Shown here one piece after another: positions 40,830 through 52,552 of a DNA stretch of 64,000 nt. Position 1 is the first letter of the stretch; each line of letters begins with the position of its first letter. The notes beneath the pieces were generated by a model that saw only the letters and a program-made list of their open reading frames with translations, had not been told where the DNA came from and ran no database searches. The DNA lies in the NCBI GenBank assembly GCA_964019695.1, contig OZ026522.1:23490477-23554476 (forward strand), given 5' to 3'. Both the position numbers and the translations under genes were made by a program. The DNA is from Loripinus fragilis. Its lineage: Eukaryota; Mollusca; Bivalvia; Lucinida; Lucinidae.

Positions 40830-43800
40830 AAGATAAGATTGACACCTTCACAGGAAATTGTATTGTTTGCAATGCGATGCGTCAGCTACCTATACCTAGC
40901 ATAATCTTCAGAAAGTTGAAGGAGATTAGTACACGGCAGAAGCATCTCTAAGCAGAAGCATGCTCTGACCCACCGTTGATCTCTAGTAGGTTCCTAACGT
41001 CACTATAGTAGCGACTATCGATGTACGAATCAAACTATAGTTACCATAGTAGGAATTATAGTTCGATTTGAAGTGGGCCTTACTTATTTAGCAGCGGATA
41101 AACTTTCCATTTAGATAAACAAATTAGTTAATTTATCATTAATTTGATTTCAGTTAGTTCAGTAAGTGTGGGGGCGGGCGGGCGGGTGGTCAGGCAGGGA
41201 AGTCAAGTTGACTCAGGCCTGGATGACCCGAAGTCGTTCAGGCCGAGTTGTCCTGCTACCGTTGATTGTTTGTTTCATTGACTGCATCCAATATACATTA
41301 TATTATTATCCCTAATTGCAGCTGATTACCAATTATAATTATCAGTCACAGCAGTTTGAACAAACGTGTCGACGAGTTGTCTCAATAAGAGTCGGTAAAT
41401 AGCTATTCATAGCTAATGTTATACTGTTTGTATCTCCGACTATATAAACAAATTAATTTTTATTGTATTGTATTGTGTCGACGAGTATTCTCAAAAAAAT
41501 TGTCGCCGAATTATTCTGTCGGCGAGTTGTCTCGATTCCCTGCATTTAGTCATACCCTTTTTATGAATCGCACGATAAGCGTGCAAACAGCACATTAAGA
41601 AAAGTCGCGGGAAGTAGACTGTTTACATCCCAGACAAAGAGTTTTTGACTTCTTTTAAATTAAACAACTCTTATCTCAAATCAAAATATCAGGTATTTTA
41701 GAGTAATGGCTATTTATAGTATTTTTCTGAATATGAACTTCACTTGCCAATCGGTCCAAGACCCATGGTCACGTCTCGATATTTTGATGCTCACAAGTAT
41801 TGGCTTTCTTAAAAAGGCCAACAACAGCCCTGGGTTTGACTGCATTTCAAATGTCTCTCATCTTAACAGGTGGATGTACATCTAAATATATGATGGTTAT
41901 AGCTTTTGATACTTAGTTCAACATCTATAGGAACTTTTAAGAATTCCCTTTAGTGTAGCACTGAATTCAGGGCGATATGATCCCTAGTACAGTCGAATTT
42001 TGGTCGCTCCAACTCGCCTGTCTCGAAAACCAGGGATTGCTCAGACTCTTTCGTCGGTCCCGGCAATTTCCCTTTACATGTAATGTTAAATACACCCCAG
42101 GCTCGAACAGCGATGGCTCGAACTCAAAGCACGGTCCGCAGGGCGATTTTTAGCACTGAATTCAGGGCCATATGATGGATTTTTATTTTATGTTATCATA
42201 TAGCCCTGATTTTTTAAGCCTCTATCTTTTCCCTTACTGTTTGCGTGGACGTAAACCAACTTGAAAACACATTTCCAAACAGTGTCTTCCTCAAACACTA
42301 CTCCATTTTGTATGTTTATAGGTTTATCTATATGTTGCTATTTGGTTTGCCGCTGATGCATACCTGATTAGTTCTAAAAAGATAAAATACTCCTGTCCAC
42401 ACAGAATGTTTACACTATTTGTTTTCAAAACATGGCGTCATTTTTGTCTTCTGAGCTGAAGAGCATGCTTTTTCTGTGGGAAACTAAAGTCATGCACGAA
42501 TTTGTTTTGGTATTTTATGTACCGACAATGACCTGTTCACTTTTCGTTTTCTGAATACACAGATGTTTTAACAACATTAAATACCAAAATCAGACTTATA
42601 TAATGTTTTCTTTTACCTTCCTTATTATCATAATTGGCCAAAAATTGATCATACCTGGTCTGTTGAGATTAAAATAATCCAAAACCATCTCACCATACAT
42701 TTGGTACATATAGATATTTGCAAAAAAGATGACCAATTACCAATCTAACTGGAGCCGCTTTTTACCAATTTGTTGACATCGAGAACTACCCAGTTGGATA
42801 TGTACAAACTGTGTCCGAGGAGTTCTTTATGGCAATGGATGGGATCCTTTTTTGTGCATACAGGTTGATTTTTATGGTGACCTCTCTCACCATTTGTAAT
42901 AGGTTTTCTTTTAATATCTGATGAATGTCAACGAATAAAGGTCAATCTTCAACCTAGTATGCAAATTTTTCACCCTGGTTCTGTATTCCGACGGATGTCA
43001 CTGGATAGAAAATTGACTACTTTCAGATAAGGAATTCCCCCACTTCCACTAACAGGAAATACATAGAAAAAAAATGCCAAATGATTTTGCATATTCAAAT
43101 AATGACATCATTCTACAATTCTAATCTTAAACCATTGCGCACATGTTCAAAACGAAGGTCAAAACACCCAATGTCTCTATATAAGATTCACGTGGCGCCT
43201 TGAAAACGATGGGCACCAATTGTGTGTATTGACTGATAGCCTAATTGAACATAAGCGTGTGCTAGTAAAGCTATTCAGCTTGCAGCAAGGTTAGCCATGA
43301 TATAAAAAATATTTTCCTTCACTAATATCTTATTGATCACTGTGCAAAAGTAATTTGATTCTGATCTTTCCAATCCATCGCTTCTTGTCGTAAACAAGCT
43401 GACCCCCTCTCGGTTCAGAGGTCAATGTACTCTTGCGTTAGCTTGCTTCTTTTGGCGGGAAACTTGTCACGTGAGCACATGATCAGAATAACAATTGTCC
43501 GCCATGTTGGAAAAGTCCATTTTCAGTCTGATTATGACATTTTGGGACATGACAAAGCTTCCTTTCCGAAAATTGGATTTATATAGTGTAATATGGGTGA
43601 GGTATGTGATTGTTAAGGATTTCTGTCAAGTAAGTATCTCATTTTCTTTGGCATGCTATATTAAATTGAAATCAAACCATTCTTGGAAATCGACTTTCAT
43701 TTTCTGAAATAGGTCACTACTCGTTATAAATTAATAGAAAATAGGGGGCGCTACAATGCACAATAATACAGAAACGAGACTGCTGCGAGCGTACCAACAT

Positions 43801-44300
43801 TGAGTAAGTTAACAGAATCGATAACTAACAATTTTGCGCTGATTTTCAAAATTCAAACACCTACTTGTTTCTTATATTGTGCAAAATCCACTGTTAATGT
43901 TATTCTTATAATGTACTGAGTTTTTGAAAAAGTGCTGGCATCCCTTACCTAGTCATGGGGAGTATGACCAGTACGTTTTTTTTTTTATAATATATTCTCA
44001 ACGTTTTAATAAGTTCGTCTCATCAATTTAACATCCGAAATTTATCGCAAAAACGTCATCACCCCTAACTCGTGAAAAGCATGCAAAATGGCTGCGATGT
44101 GCCGAAAAACAACAACAAGAATATAATATTACAGATTGCATTGATCGTGTCACAAAAACGAAGCCAATGGTAACAGTTTTATAACTTTGGTTGTGTATGT
44201 AAAACACATGAAGAAGTCTGAATAGTTGGATTGTCAAAGAAACGAGTTTTTCCCAAAACAAAAGGGGATTCCATCACTGGTCAAGATAGAGCACAAAAAC
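40830..44300. other. Long non-coding stretch with isolated motifs
   Basis: 41168-41188 is GGGGGCGGGCGGGCGGGTGG, a possible G-quadruplex. 41992-42020 has one pogo-like end (CAGTCGAATTTTGGTCGCTC). 43495-43632 is an open frame ending at a CAA|GTAAGT donor-like site, with no recognisable protein. Otherwise unremarkable AT-rich DNA. Confidence 0.35.
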
Positions 44301-44349
44301 ACTGCGACTTTAGATTCAGCCAGTTCGAAAAAAAATCTAAAGTCGCAGT
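44301..44349. repeat. Hairpin with 16-bp stem
   Basis: ACTGCGACTTTAGATT pairs perfectly with AATCTAAAGTCGCAGT across a loop of about 17 nt. No relatives seen in the window. Confidence 0.7.
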
Positions 44350-46003
44350 TCTGCAACTAGGCGATTTTTCATGTAAAAACGCTATGATGGCTCGAACCAA
44401 ATATATGAATCAAGCACATGCTTGATTAAAGTCCTTTATTATTTTCATGAGCGCTCCGTGACAATGATTTTACCCTTGGGTTACCTAACTGATGAGCGGA
44501 ATGTGTGAAGCAATTAGCGGCAATTTATCAGATCAAAGATTTGAGAAAGTTCTCACTTGTCACCACTTAGTAGGGCAGCCGAAAATGATTAAAGACAATT
44601 AATGAGAGGTTTTGTAATCAAGAATTCGCCTGTCAAAATGAGTAAAACATGCCTGGCTGGATAAAGACAGGCATCAGATTGTGCGGTGGTACAGTCTGAT
44701 CCGCGTCTTTGTTGTAAACATCCTGGGGAGTTCGTCATTTTTCTTCGTAGTTGCACATTGTGAATAAATAATAAGAAATAAACATGTTTTTTTTCTTTTA
44801 TTGTTCTAAAGGAAACGATAAACAACTGAACATAAACTATATGGACACATAAAAAGGAACATTCACCCACAAGAAGACAAATGGTACAGCAGCACCCTAG
44901 ATAAGCAGCGTATTTGCGTAAATACGCAATTAAAATCCTCAAAAAAGAAATTAAAATGAAATGTGTGCGTACCGAAAAGTAATTCTAACAATTGGTATGC
45001 AATTACATGCGATATCATTGCGTACCATTTGGTCCATTTCGTTTCTTATTCGGCTAATAAACAAATGCCAATCGGGTATTGATTTTAATTTTACTAGCGA
45101 GCGCGCGATATACTCCAGTTTTATGAAAATATCGGTGCCCAGTCCAGTATTTCGCGGAAAAACACTATGATGAAAGTGAAACTTTGCAAAGTATACACGC
45201 TTGAATCATGCGAATGTCAACAAGGGATGAGATTTGCTTCAGGTACAATAAATCCGCGATTTTGATACTTTAGAAAGGCAGACGATGGGGGTGTATAAAT
45301 ATGCAAGCACATTCCCGATGGCTTCATACAATAAGAAAAGGTGTAATCACAGAAAAAAAGTGGCGTAAAAAAAAATGAAAATACGCAATTGTTTTTGCAA
45401 GTACGCAATTGAGGATAACCAGGTTGCGCAAATACCCAATTGACCCAAAAACTTATCTAGGGCGCTGGTACAGTTTACTCGATAGCAAATGCATTGTTCA
45501 GCCTGCACATATGTGTATGCTGTTAAATGTATTTACTTTAAACAGGTTCATATGCTAACACATGCATTGATCAGTGACAGGTGTCAAGGTGCGCTTTGCA
45601 ACTTTGGTCAAAAAAAAGTGATGTCCATGATGACATAAAGTACACATGAACCAACTTGAAAATTGTCAGGCTAGGTATCGCTCGAACACATAGATGGGTC
45701 AAACTTGCACTGACTGTCCCGACGAGCCCGAACCGTATCCTTATCCTTCCAGGTTAGGGGTACGGATCCGTACCTCTAGCCACTGCCTTTCTGAATATTA
45801 AATTTACACTAGATTTTATCACTGACGGGTCGTTGTTAATCAATAAGAACTGTAAAGTTAAAATCATTTGCTTGTTTATTTACCTTTTCAATCCGGCTCC
45901 CACATGTTAATTATTTTAGGTATGTCTATAAGCCGAAGGGAATAGATTGTAGAGAAGAATAGAATAATTGTTGTCAGGCCACCTGGGTTTACCTGTTGGA
46001 TTT
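44350..46003. other. Non-coding stretch
   Basis: 44662-44715 has a stem (AAAGACAGGCATCAGATTG ... CAGTCTGATCCGCGTCTTTG) like the internal hairpin of the TGAGCC MITEs. 'tacgcaatt' words recur at 44913-45435. 45718-45790 may be a degraded GGTCCGGTACC MITE. No gene supported. Confidence 0.35.
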
Positions 46004-46011
46004 CTTTTGCT

Positions 46012-47244
46012 CAAGGTTGGGCGGAAAATTCCACCTCCAGTATTTACCGGTGGAATTTACTGGTATTTCCCAGCATGGCAAATAAGGCTCAAGTGGCAAA
46101 TAATGGCAAATAATGGCAAATATAACTTTTTTGCCGCGAAATACAGGCAAATATGATTTTTAGCTGTAAAATGCAGCAGATATCTTTAGGAAGTTGACTT
46201 AAAATAGTATAATTTAACTAAATGAGTGAAATATGAGGCTACAGTATCAGCATAAAACCTTTGAATACATTTAAACATGTTAAAACAGCCAAAAATGAAT
46301 CTTAGACTGAAATTTTGAAATGATTTTTAACAATAAATATGATCTTTTAGCCCTTATGTTGAATATTTTATGTACTACACAATAAACCACACAGGGACAC
46401 CTCTCAAATTTTATCCTGTTCAGCTTATTTTCAATTAGTGTGGAAAACAGTGTGGATCCTGTGGCTTCTGAAAGAAACCAGCTGATCAGGATCTAGTGTT
46501 TTCAAAAACGGATTCAACAGGACATGGGTTAATTCTTGGTCCAGCAGGAGTCAACAAGGGTAAATTCTAATTTGACCTTTAAATGGGGAGAAAATTTACC
46601 TGTGTTGTATCTGGCAATTGTTTGACACCTCTGCCTGTCATAAATTGTTAAAACAACACATCTCCAGCAAAACCTTATTCAGGCTTATTATATAGCCAGG
46701 GGCAAGGATGAACAATAGGATGTCATGATTGACTTCATATTTTAATTTAAGACAATTAAAGTCTAGGTGACCCCAAACAGAGGTGTCTTTTAATTGATTT
46801 ATAGTACAGATAAGGGCCACTCATCCAGACACCTAACCTTAACTTTCTATTTTAACTGAAGACAATTAAAGTCCAGGTGACTTCAAACAAGGGTGCCTTT
46901 AGTACAGATAAGGGTCACTCACCCAACCTTATCTGTAGCTATGCACAAGCCAACTGATGAGTACTTTGGCGGAACGGAACAGGGTTTTTTTCTTCTTCTG
47001 AAATTCACTTATTAAATTTAAATGTTTAAGGAATAAGACTTTTACCTTAAACTGAGATTATTTAGCTGATAGCCTGATAAACAAGTAGAAGTGAAATATT
47101 AAGTCAAATAACCTCTATTATTGAAATTACCAATCTAAATGTGGAGGGTTGTAAATCATATTTGCCAGTATTTTCCATTATTTGCCATTATTTCCCGGTA
47201 AATGCCACTGGTATAGCATATTTGCCGGCATTTTGCCAACCTTG
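46012..47244. mobile_element. hAT-like non-autonomous element with perfect 8-bp duplication
   Basis: Ends CAAGGTTGG ... CCAACCTTG are typical of hAT-superfamily termini. CTTTTGCT flanks both sides exactly (46004-46011, 47245-47252). Inside, TGGCAAATAATGGCAAATAA words at the left and their inverse at the right extend the inverted similarity to about 100 bp. The 1,233-bp interior has no transposase frame. A GCAAACAGTG-family hairpin lies at 46441-46507. Confidence 0.88.
46441..46507. repeat. GCAAACAGTG-family hairpin inside the hAT-like element
   Basis: GAAAACAGTGTGGATCCTG ... CAGCTGATCAGGATCTAGTG. Outer stem only partly conserved. Confidence 0.55.
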
Positions 47245-47344
47245 CTTTTGCTCCGGTATTCAGTTTTATTTACTGTTGAGTCCTTATCTTTGCTATATCT
47301 CCTTTTTATATCTTGATTTATATGTTCTAGGAAATGGTGCATTA

Positions 47345-48215
47345 ATAAGTTTGTGTAATCTGTAACTCCAAAAGTTTTCTTTCCTTTTTATTCAGACCTT
47401 GCATAATGATTGTTCACATATTAAAGATGTGCACTTTCTATTTTGTGCACATTTTACAACTTTTTTTCATTTTTGAGTGGTGTTGAACTTAGACATTTTT
47501 CCGACCAAAATGTGTATAGTGTGCCTGGTTTGTGTAATATGTAACTCTAATAGTTTTCATTCCTTAATGTTCAAACTTTGCATTATGATTTTTCACACAT
47601 TGAAGATGTGCACCTTCTTTTTTGTGCAAATTTGATAAAAAATATTCTTATTTTTGACATGAGGTTTTGAAGTTAAACATTTTTTCCATCCGAAATCCAT
47701 AGGGGGTGCCTACTTTGTGTAATCTGTAACTCAAACAGTATTCATTCCTTTTTATTCAAACTGTCCATAATGATTGTTCACACATTGAAGATGTGCACCT
47801 ACTATTTTGTGCACCTTTAAATTTTTTTTTCTCATTTTTGAGCGATGTTGAACTTAGACATTTTTTTACATCCAAAAGCTAAGGGGGTGCCTGGTTTGTG
47901 TAATCTGTAACTCCAACAATATTCATTCCTTTTTATTCAAACTTTGCATAATGATTGTTCACACATTGAAGATGTGCACTTCCTATTCTGTACACCTTTA
48001 ATAAATATTTTCTCATTTTTACGGGTATTGAACTTAGACATTTTTTCCATCCAAAATGCTTAGTGGGTGCCTAGACTTTGTAATCTGTAACTCCAACAGT
48101 ATTCATTCCTTTATATTCTAACTTTGTATCATGATTGTTCACACATTGAACATGTGCACCCTATATTTTGTGCACATTTGATAATATTTTTTTGAGTTTT
48201 GATCTTCGTCATTTT
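47345..48215 (+). repeat. ~182-bp tandem array, five units
   Basis: The landmark TTGTGTAATCTGTAACTC recurs at 47351, 47530, 47714, 47895 and 48078. Each unit also has TGATTGTTCACACATTGAAG, ATGTGCACC and CTTAGACATTTTT. A stranded partial unit at 48650-48738 lies beyond the TIR element at 48224-48616, so the array probably once ran further. Confidence 0.9.
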
Positions 48216-48223
48216 TACGTCTA

Positions 48224-48616
48224 CAGGGATCAACTTTTAGATTTTTAACCACTTGCTAAAAATAGCAAGTGGTTATTTTTCTCACTTGCTAAAGATGCTG
48301 ATCAACTTGCTTTTTCACTGAAAAGGGTAGAACTATTTTTTTTAGTAACATTGCCAATTAGAAAATTTAATTAACAGGATTTAGAATTTTCAGCTTTTTG
48401 AACCTATATTCAGGCTTCCTTGCAAACAGTGTGGGTCCAGATCAGCCAGGATCTACACTCTTTGCCATACAACATATGCTGTGATGGATAAATTGGTTGA
48501 TATGAGAGCGACTTGTTTCCACATGCTAAAAAGAGCAAGTGGTGGCAATTTCTACTTGCTTTTTGAAGAAAACTACTAGCATTAAGCAAGTTAGCAAGTG
48601 CTAAATTTGGTCCCTG
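48224..48616. mobile_element. 393-bp TIR element with 5-bp GTCTA duplication
   Basis: Ends CAGGGATCAACTTTTAG / CTAAATTTGGTCCCTG. GTCTA flanks both sides (48219-48223, 48617-48621). Internally it is full of ACTTGCT / AGCAAGT words, including the hairpin AACCACTTGCT ... AGCAAGTGGTT (48248-48275). A GCAAACAGTG-family hairpin sits at 48419-48471. The ends look hAT-like, but the duplication is 5 bp. Confidence 0.7.
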
Positions 48617-48738
48617 GTCTACACCACCTACTTTAGATTACATTGTGTGATTTGTGTGTAATCTGTAGCTTAAACATATTCAATTCCTGTATATTTGATC
48701 TTTGCATATTGATTGTTCACACATTGAAGATGTGCACC

Positions 48739-48905
48739 GGCGACGCAGGTCCAGAGCAGAGTTTCGTCTTGTTCCTTGAGATTCAGAACATTGGTCCGCT
48801 TGTGTTTGGTAAAAAACTTTAATAGTCCCAAATTTTCATCTTTGATCGATTCCGAAGTGATAACAAAGTAGTTGTTTGTTCCCATGAGCAGGCCCACACC
48901 AGAAC
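48739..48905 (-). CDS. Unidentified short open frame
   Basis: The minus-strand frame reads SGVGLLMGTNNYFVITSESI, then KDENLGLLKFFTKHKRTNVL and NLKEQDETLLWTCVAG. Composition is protein-like and unlike neighbouring repeats, and the frame ends exactly where the tandem-repeat unit begins (ATGTGCACC). I do not recognise the family. It could be an exon fragment or part of an unknown mobile element, and no convincing splice sites were found. Confidence 0.2.
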
Positions 48906-49025
48906 ATTTTATTTTAAAGTGCTAGTATACTGTATGGTCCCATTAATAGGTTGAAAAATACAGAATATTCTAAAAAGTATATTCAACAGCAAATAATGTT
49001 CAATAAATGCTAAAACATAATACAA

Positions 49026-49161
49026 TTATTGACTTTGATGAGGTAGACATTAGGATTTATCTACCTGAAAAAGTGTTAATTCACCGAGGCCGCTAGGCCG
49101 AGGTGAATATCACTTTTAAGGGTAGATGAATCCTTATGTTTACCGAAATTGAAGTCAATAA
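49026..49161. repeat. 136-bp imperfect palindrome
   Basis: Arms of about 65 bp with several mismatches, outermost ATTATTGACTT / AAGTCAATAAC. The centre is ACCGAGGCCGCTAGGCCGAG. Matching blocks include GGTAGAT-ATCCT-ATGT and its inverse. Possibly an old palindromic insertion of the type seen at 30694-30870. Confidence 0.65.
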
Positions 49162-49869
49162 CTGTTTTGTTATATGACTTTTCTTTTAAGAATGAAAATT
49201 TTGCTACCTTCACTTTTGTTGCTAAAGACATGTTCAACCTTCAATCTAAGGACTTTCTCACAAGTTTTAACAAGTGTTATTAAAATATTTTAATGCAGTA
49301 TTTTGCATTTTCAAATGCATATTAATTCTCTTAATGGGGAATATAAAATGTTATCATAAAACTGCTTTTACAGTTTGTTTATACAAACAAAGATAAATAA
49401 GCAAACAAAACAAAACAAAACTGTTGTAAAAATTCATGACAGTCTTTAATTTACCTGTTGGGAGGTGAAGCAGCAAATCATGTCAATTTCATGCAGCACA
49501 TGCTAGTTTCACACTCATCATGCTATTTTTAGCTTTCTAGAGGGTAATATTGCAGAAGTGTCAAAAATATTAACTTCTGGAAACTACTTCGAGCTGGTTT
49601 TTATCCTATAACACCTTCTGGGCCAGTTCAGACCAGTTTTCAGGTAGACATAGAGATTTATGTAGACAAATTGGGCCAATCAGGAGACAGGATTCTCTCC
49701 AGTCATATAACAATCCCAAAGATAACCAGGCAGGAATGAATCAGATTTGTGTGCAAGTTTCTAGTTTAGTTTTCATTGACCCCCAAAAATTGAAAATGAC
49801 CCCTTGTTTAGGCTGGTAATGGGTCAAAATGACCCATAATTTCAGAATCCTGACCTAAACACTGGTTAA

Positions 49870-50100
49870 CATGGGTGAAAGTTTTCAGGATTACTCCTGA
49901 ATTCAGGATTTTGAGGCTAGAAAGTCAGCCTCAAAATCCAGAATTAGGCATATTAAACAGCTTCTCTGATTAGTTTTCAGATTTTTAAACACAATTAATC
50001 ATTTAAACTTGAAATTATTCATTTTTATAGGCATCCTGCAAGCTTTAAAATTTGAATTTCTGAAGTTCAGGATTTTGGAAATTTTGAATTTTCACCCATG
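49870..50100. mobile_element. CATGGGTGAAA MITE with 6-bp GGTTAA duplication
   Basis: Ends CATGGGTGAAAGTTTTCA ... TGAATTTTCACCCATG, flanked by GGTTAA (49864-49869, 50101-50106). A second copy in inverse orientation is at 55037-55129 with TATTCA on both sides, confirming a 6-bp duplication for the family. This copy holds an extra internal hairpin (49896-49947, CAGGATTTTGAGGCT ... AGCCTCAAAATCC). Its right edge is 25 bp before the Kelch exon start codon. Confidence 0.8.
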
Positions 50101-50125
50101 GGTTAATCATTACATGTACTTCAGC

Positions 50126-50339
50126 ATGGGCAACGACCAAAGCCAGTCTAGTTCATCTGGAGAACGGGTACAGAATGATATCACAGTCACTTGGAAGAAA
50201 GGGACTGACTGCAGTTTTCGCTTAAGAGAGGGGCAGTGTGCCTGTGGCCATGGCAACAAGGTTTACATATTTGGTGGTGTTATCCAAGAACAGACTGAGG
50301 ATCTGTTGGAATCCAATGACCTTCTCTGTTATGATATTG
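50126..50339 (+). CDS. Kelch-repeat protein, first coding exon
   Basis: The exon begins ATGGGCAACGACC and encodes MGNDQSQSSSSGERVQNDIT, then WKKGTDCSFRLREGQCACGH and GNKVYIFGG ... NDLLCYDIG. G-N-K-V-Y-I-F-G-G followed by a variable loop and a hydrophobic ending (LLCYDI) is the signature of one Kelch blade. A strong donor GTAAGT follows in codon phase 1 at 50340. The start M-G-x-x-x-S fits N-myristoylation, so the protein may be membrane-associated. The Ser-rich linker is probably disordered. ATG at 50126 is preferred over an upstream in-frame one because sequence before 50101 is MITE-derived. CAG just before (50123-50125) could instead be a splice acceptor. Kelch propellers usually need five to seven blades; the other exons are not recognisable here. 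Exact protein unknown. Confidence 0.6.
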
Positions 50340-51320
50340 GTAAGTTTCACATACATGTACAGCGATTCATTTACAATTTTGGGATTATGGGTCCTGGGAC
50401 TCGATGTTTCCCATATCAATGAGTCCAACTGCAAACTTATGAGTCCAGAACACTATTTTTAATGACAAGTCTGCAATACTATTGCATCCTGGGACTCGCT
50501 GAAATAAAACTTTGCATCCCAGAGGCCAGAGACAAACTTATGCGCAAAAGATGCAAGATGCACAGGTAACAAAATCACTGCATGATGTAGGTCCATTAAA
50601 CTTTTACTCCGTAGGCTATTTTAAGATCATGACATCATTGTCTATTTTAGACATGATTGAAAAATTTCAATTTTTTTTTTAGAAAAGTTTTGAATGCTTT
50701 TAAAAATATTATGGAAAATGGAGCATTTGCTCCATTTTCCATAATATTTTCAAATACATGTTATTTCAAAGGTGTCAAAAGGTGTTATTATTGAGTAAAG
50801 GGTTATGCAAAGAATTTGAGTGTAAAATTGTTTTTATTTTCATATCCATCAGTTTAAACATGTGTTTTGGGGGCTCGAAAGAACTGTGGCATTAAGACTG
50901 CTCTTTTGAGTACCCTCAACATATGTTTTGGTTGAGATATAAGAAAAATGATTTTCAAATACACACTCATATCTAGAGGCCTGTTTCAAAATGTTGGTGA
51001 AGATACAAGATAGGTATACAAGTAGTATAGGAAGCCTTTAAATCATTCACCTGTGAATATTTTCATTTTCTCACCAGTTTTAGCATGTGTTATTGGATGC
51101 TTAAAATAAAGGTGTCATTGAGATCTTCCTACAGTATAGCGACCAGCCTGGCATCCATCCTGTACTCTGGTGAAAAATACAAACCTGATTGATGTATGGT
51201 GCTTTAATATCAGTGATCAAATTTAGCAGTTGCTACATGCTGGTAGTTTTTTTTTACAATTTAAAGCATGAAGAATTTACCATCACTTGCAATTTTTAGC
51301 AAGTGAGTATATACATAAAT
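50340..51320. other. Presumed intron of the Kelch gene
   Basis: Starts GTAAGT. Includes a hairpin at 50708-50750 (TATTATGGAAAATGGAGCA / TGCTCCATTTTCCATAATAT) and the GAACCGTCTCATT-family hairpin at 50869-50914. No further exon recognised. Confidence 0.4.
50869..50914. repeat. GAACCGTCTCATT hairpin family, copy 5
   Basis: GGGGGCTCGAAAGAACTGTG ... TGCTCTTTTGAGTACCC, with the same flanks as 23508-23554 (TTAAACATGTG before, ATATGTTTTGGTTGAGA after). Confidence 0.7.
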
Positions 51321-51325
51321 GTATT

Positions 51326-51520
51326 ACGGTAAATGTTCTAAAATTTCGAACACTCTAAAATTACGAACACCTAAAATTATCGCCGAAAATAATTTTCAAA
51401 ACATCCTAAAAATCGAACACTGACCTTTTTTTGGAAAAGTGAATTTCTAAAATTACGAACACAAGTTATTTTCGGTGGAAAATTTATGTCCGTTTATCCT
51501 CGGTTTACTTATACCGTACA
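51326..51520. repeat. GGTAAATGTTCTAAAATTNCGAACAC repeat
   Basis: Multiple words 'ctaaaattacgaacac' occur here in tandem-like fashion. The outer end TTACGGTAAATGTTCTAAAA is shared with 63494-63610 and, eroded, with 20945. It is probably the end of a TIR element whose partner end was not found. Confidence 0.5.
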
Positions 51521-51799
51521 GTGACGTTTGGAAGGTTCCATTCTACTTAAATGGGTAATCTGGCACGTGACGTTCTTTTTCGCATGCCGAGCGCAAGATT
51601 ATACTTTTTGTCTGCTAATTGTGCGATACATGCTTTCAGATAAGATCAAAGGCAGGAGCGCATTAAAAGCACGGACTTTTCTACATGAACGTGACAAAGT
51701 TCATAAATGTTATTGGTTTGGAAAACAGTGCAGGCTCAAATATTTTTAAAACCCTTCATTGGCGAAATGTTTACCTAATAATAATAAATTAAATTAAAT

Positions 51800-52035
51800 G
51801 AGCTGCGGCATGAGATTTCCAACAATTTGACTTTTTGACAAGTGTAGACTCGGACGAGACTCTGCAGCCTTCTTTTAAGCTTAGAATCTCCAAATGGTGT
51901 TCAGTCAGTAGCTTAACAATCATAAAATACTCAAGCGACTAGCAAAGCTCTGATCAGACTGCGCATATGCGCAGGCTGATCTGAGGTTTTGCTGGTCACA
52001 CATACCACATTGTTGGAAATCTCATGCACTGGCTC
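51800..52035. mobile_element. MITE with TGAGCCGCGACATGAGA termini, copy 2
   Basis: Ends GAGCTGCGGCATGAGATTTC ... GAAATCTCATGCACTGGCTC, with CCAACAATTTG inside. The internal hairpin CTGATCAGACTGCGCATATG ... CGCAGGCTGATCTGAG is at 51944-51985. Compare 5911-6149. Confidence 0.75.
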
Positions 52036-52552
52036 CTATAAGAAGCAATCGATCCATCGGAATTCTTCAGCAATGGTCATTAACATGGTCACAGACTTTA
52101 AAAAGACATGCCTCGGGCAAGGATTAGGAGTTACATTTACCGCGAGAAAACGCCCATCGAAGCTTATGCTCACCATGAAGGACTTAGGTCATACGCTGCC
52201 TGGTCGTCAAGATTGAAAATTTGCAAGTAACAGTAGATGTTACTGCTTCAAAAAAAAAAGCCATGTAAACCACAGCGTCAAACAACTGAGTAAATTTGCT
52301 AAGTTAGCTTGCTTATACAAACTTATATACAAAAGGGACTTTTTCCAAGTTGTGGTTTGAGTCGTGAGACACAAAATTAATCCATTCAACATAAAAGCGG
52401 TGATGCTTGACATACCAGAGCCATCAATGCTGAATTGAGAATGCAGACTTGCGTAAACTCGTCTGAGTCTTTGTCGCACGTTGTAAGTACCAAAATATCA
52501 TGAAATTATGTCTGTGACCGTTTAATTTCAATCGATCCGGTTCACACGCACT

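Noticed and set aside
43495..43707. Frame starting GCCATGTTGG with a GTAAGT site
   Set aside because: No recognisable protein and no second exon. It could be a 5' UTR exon, but evidence is too weak to annotate as a gene.
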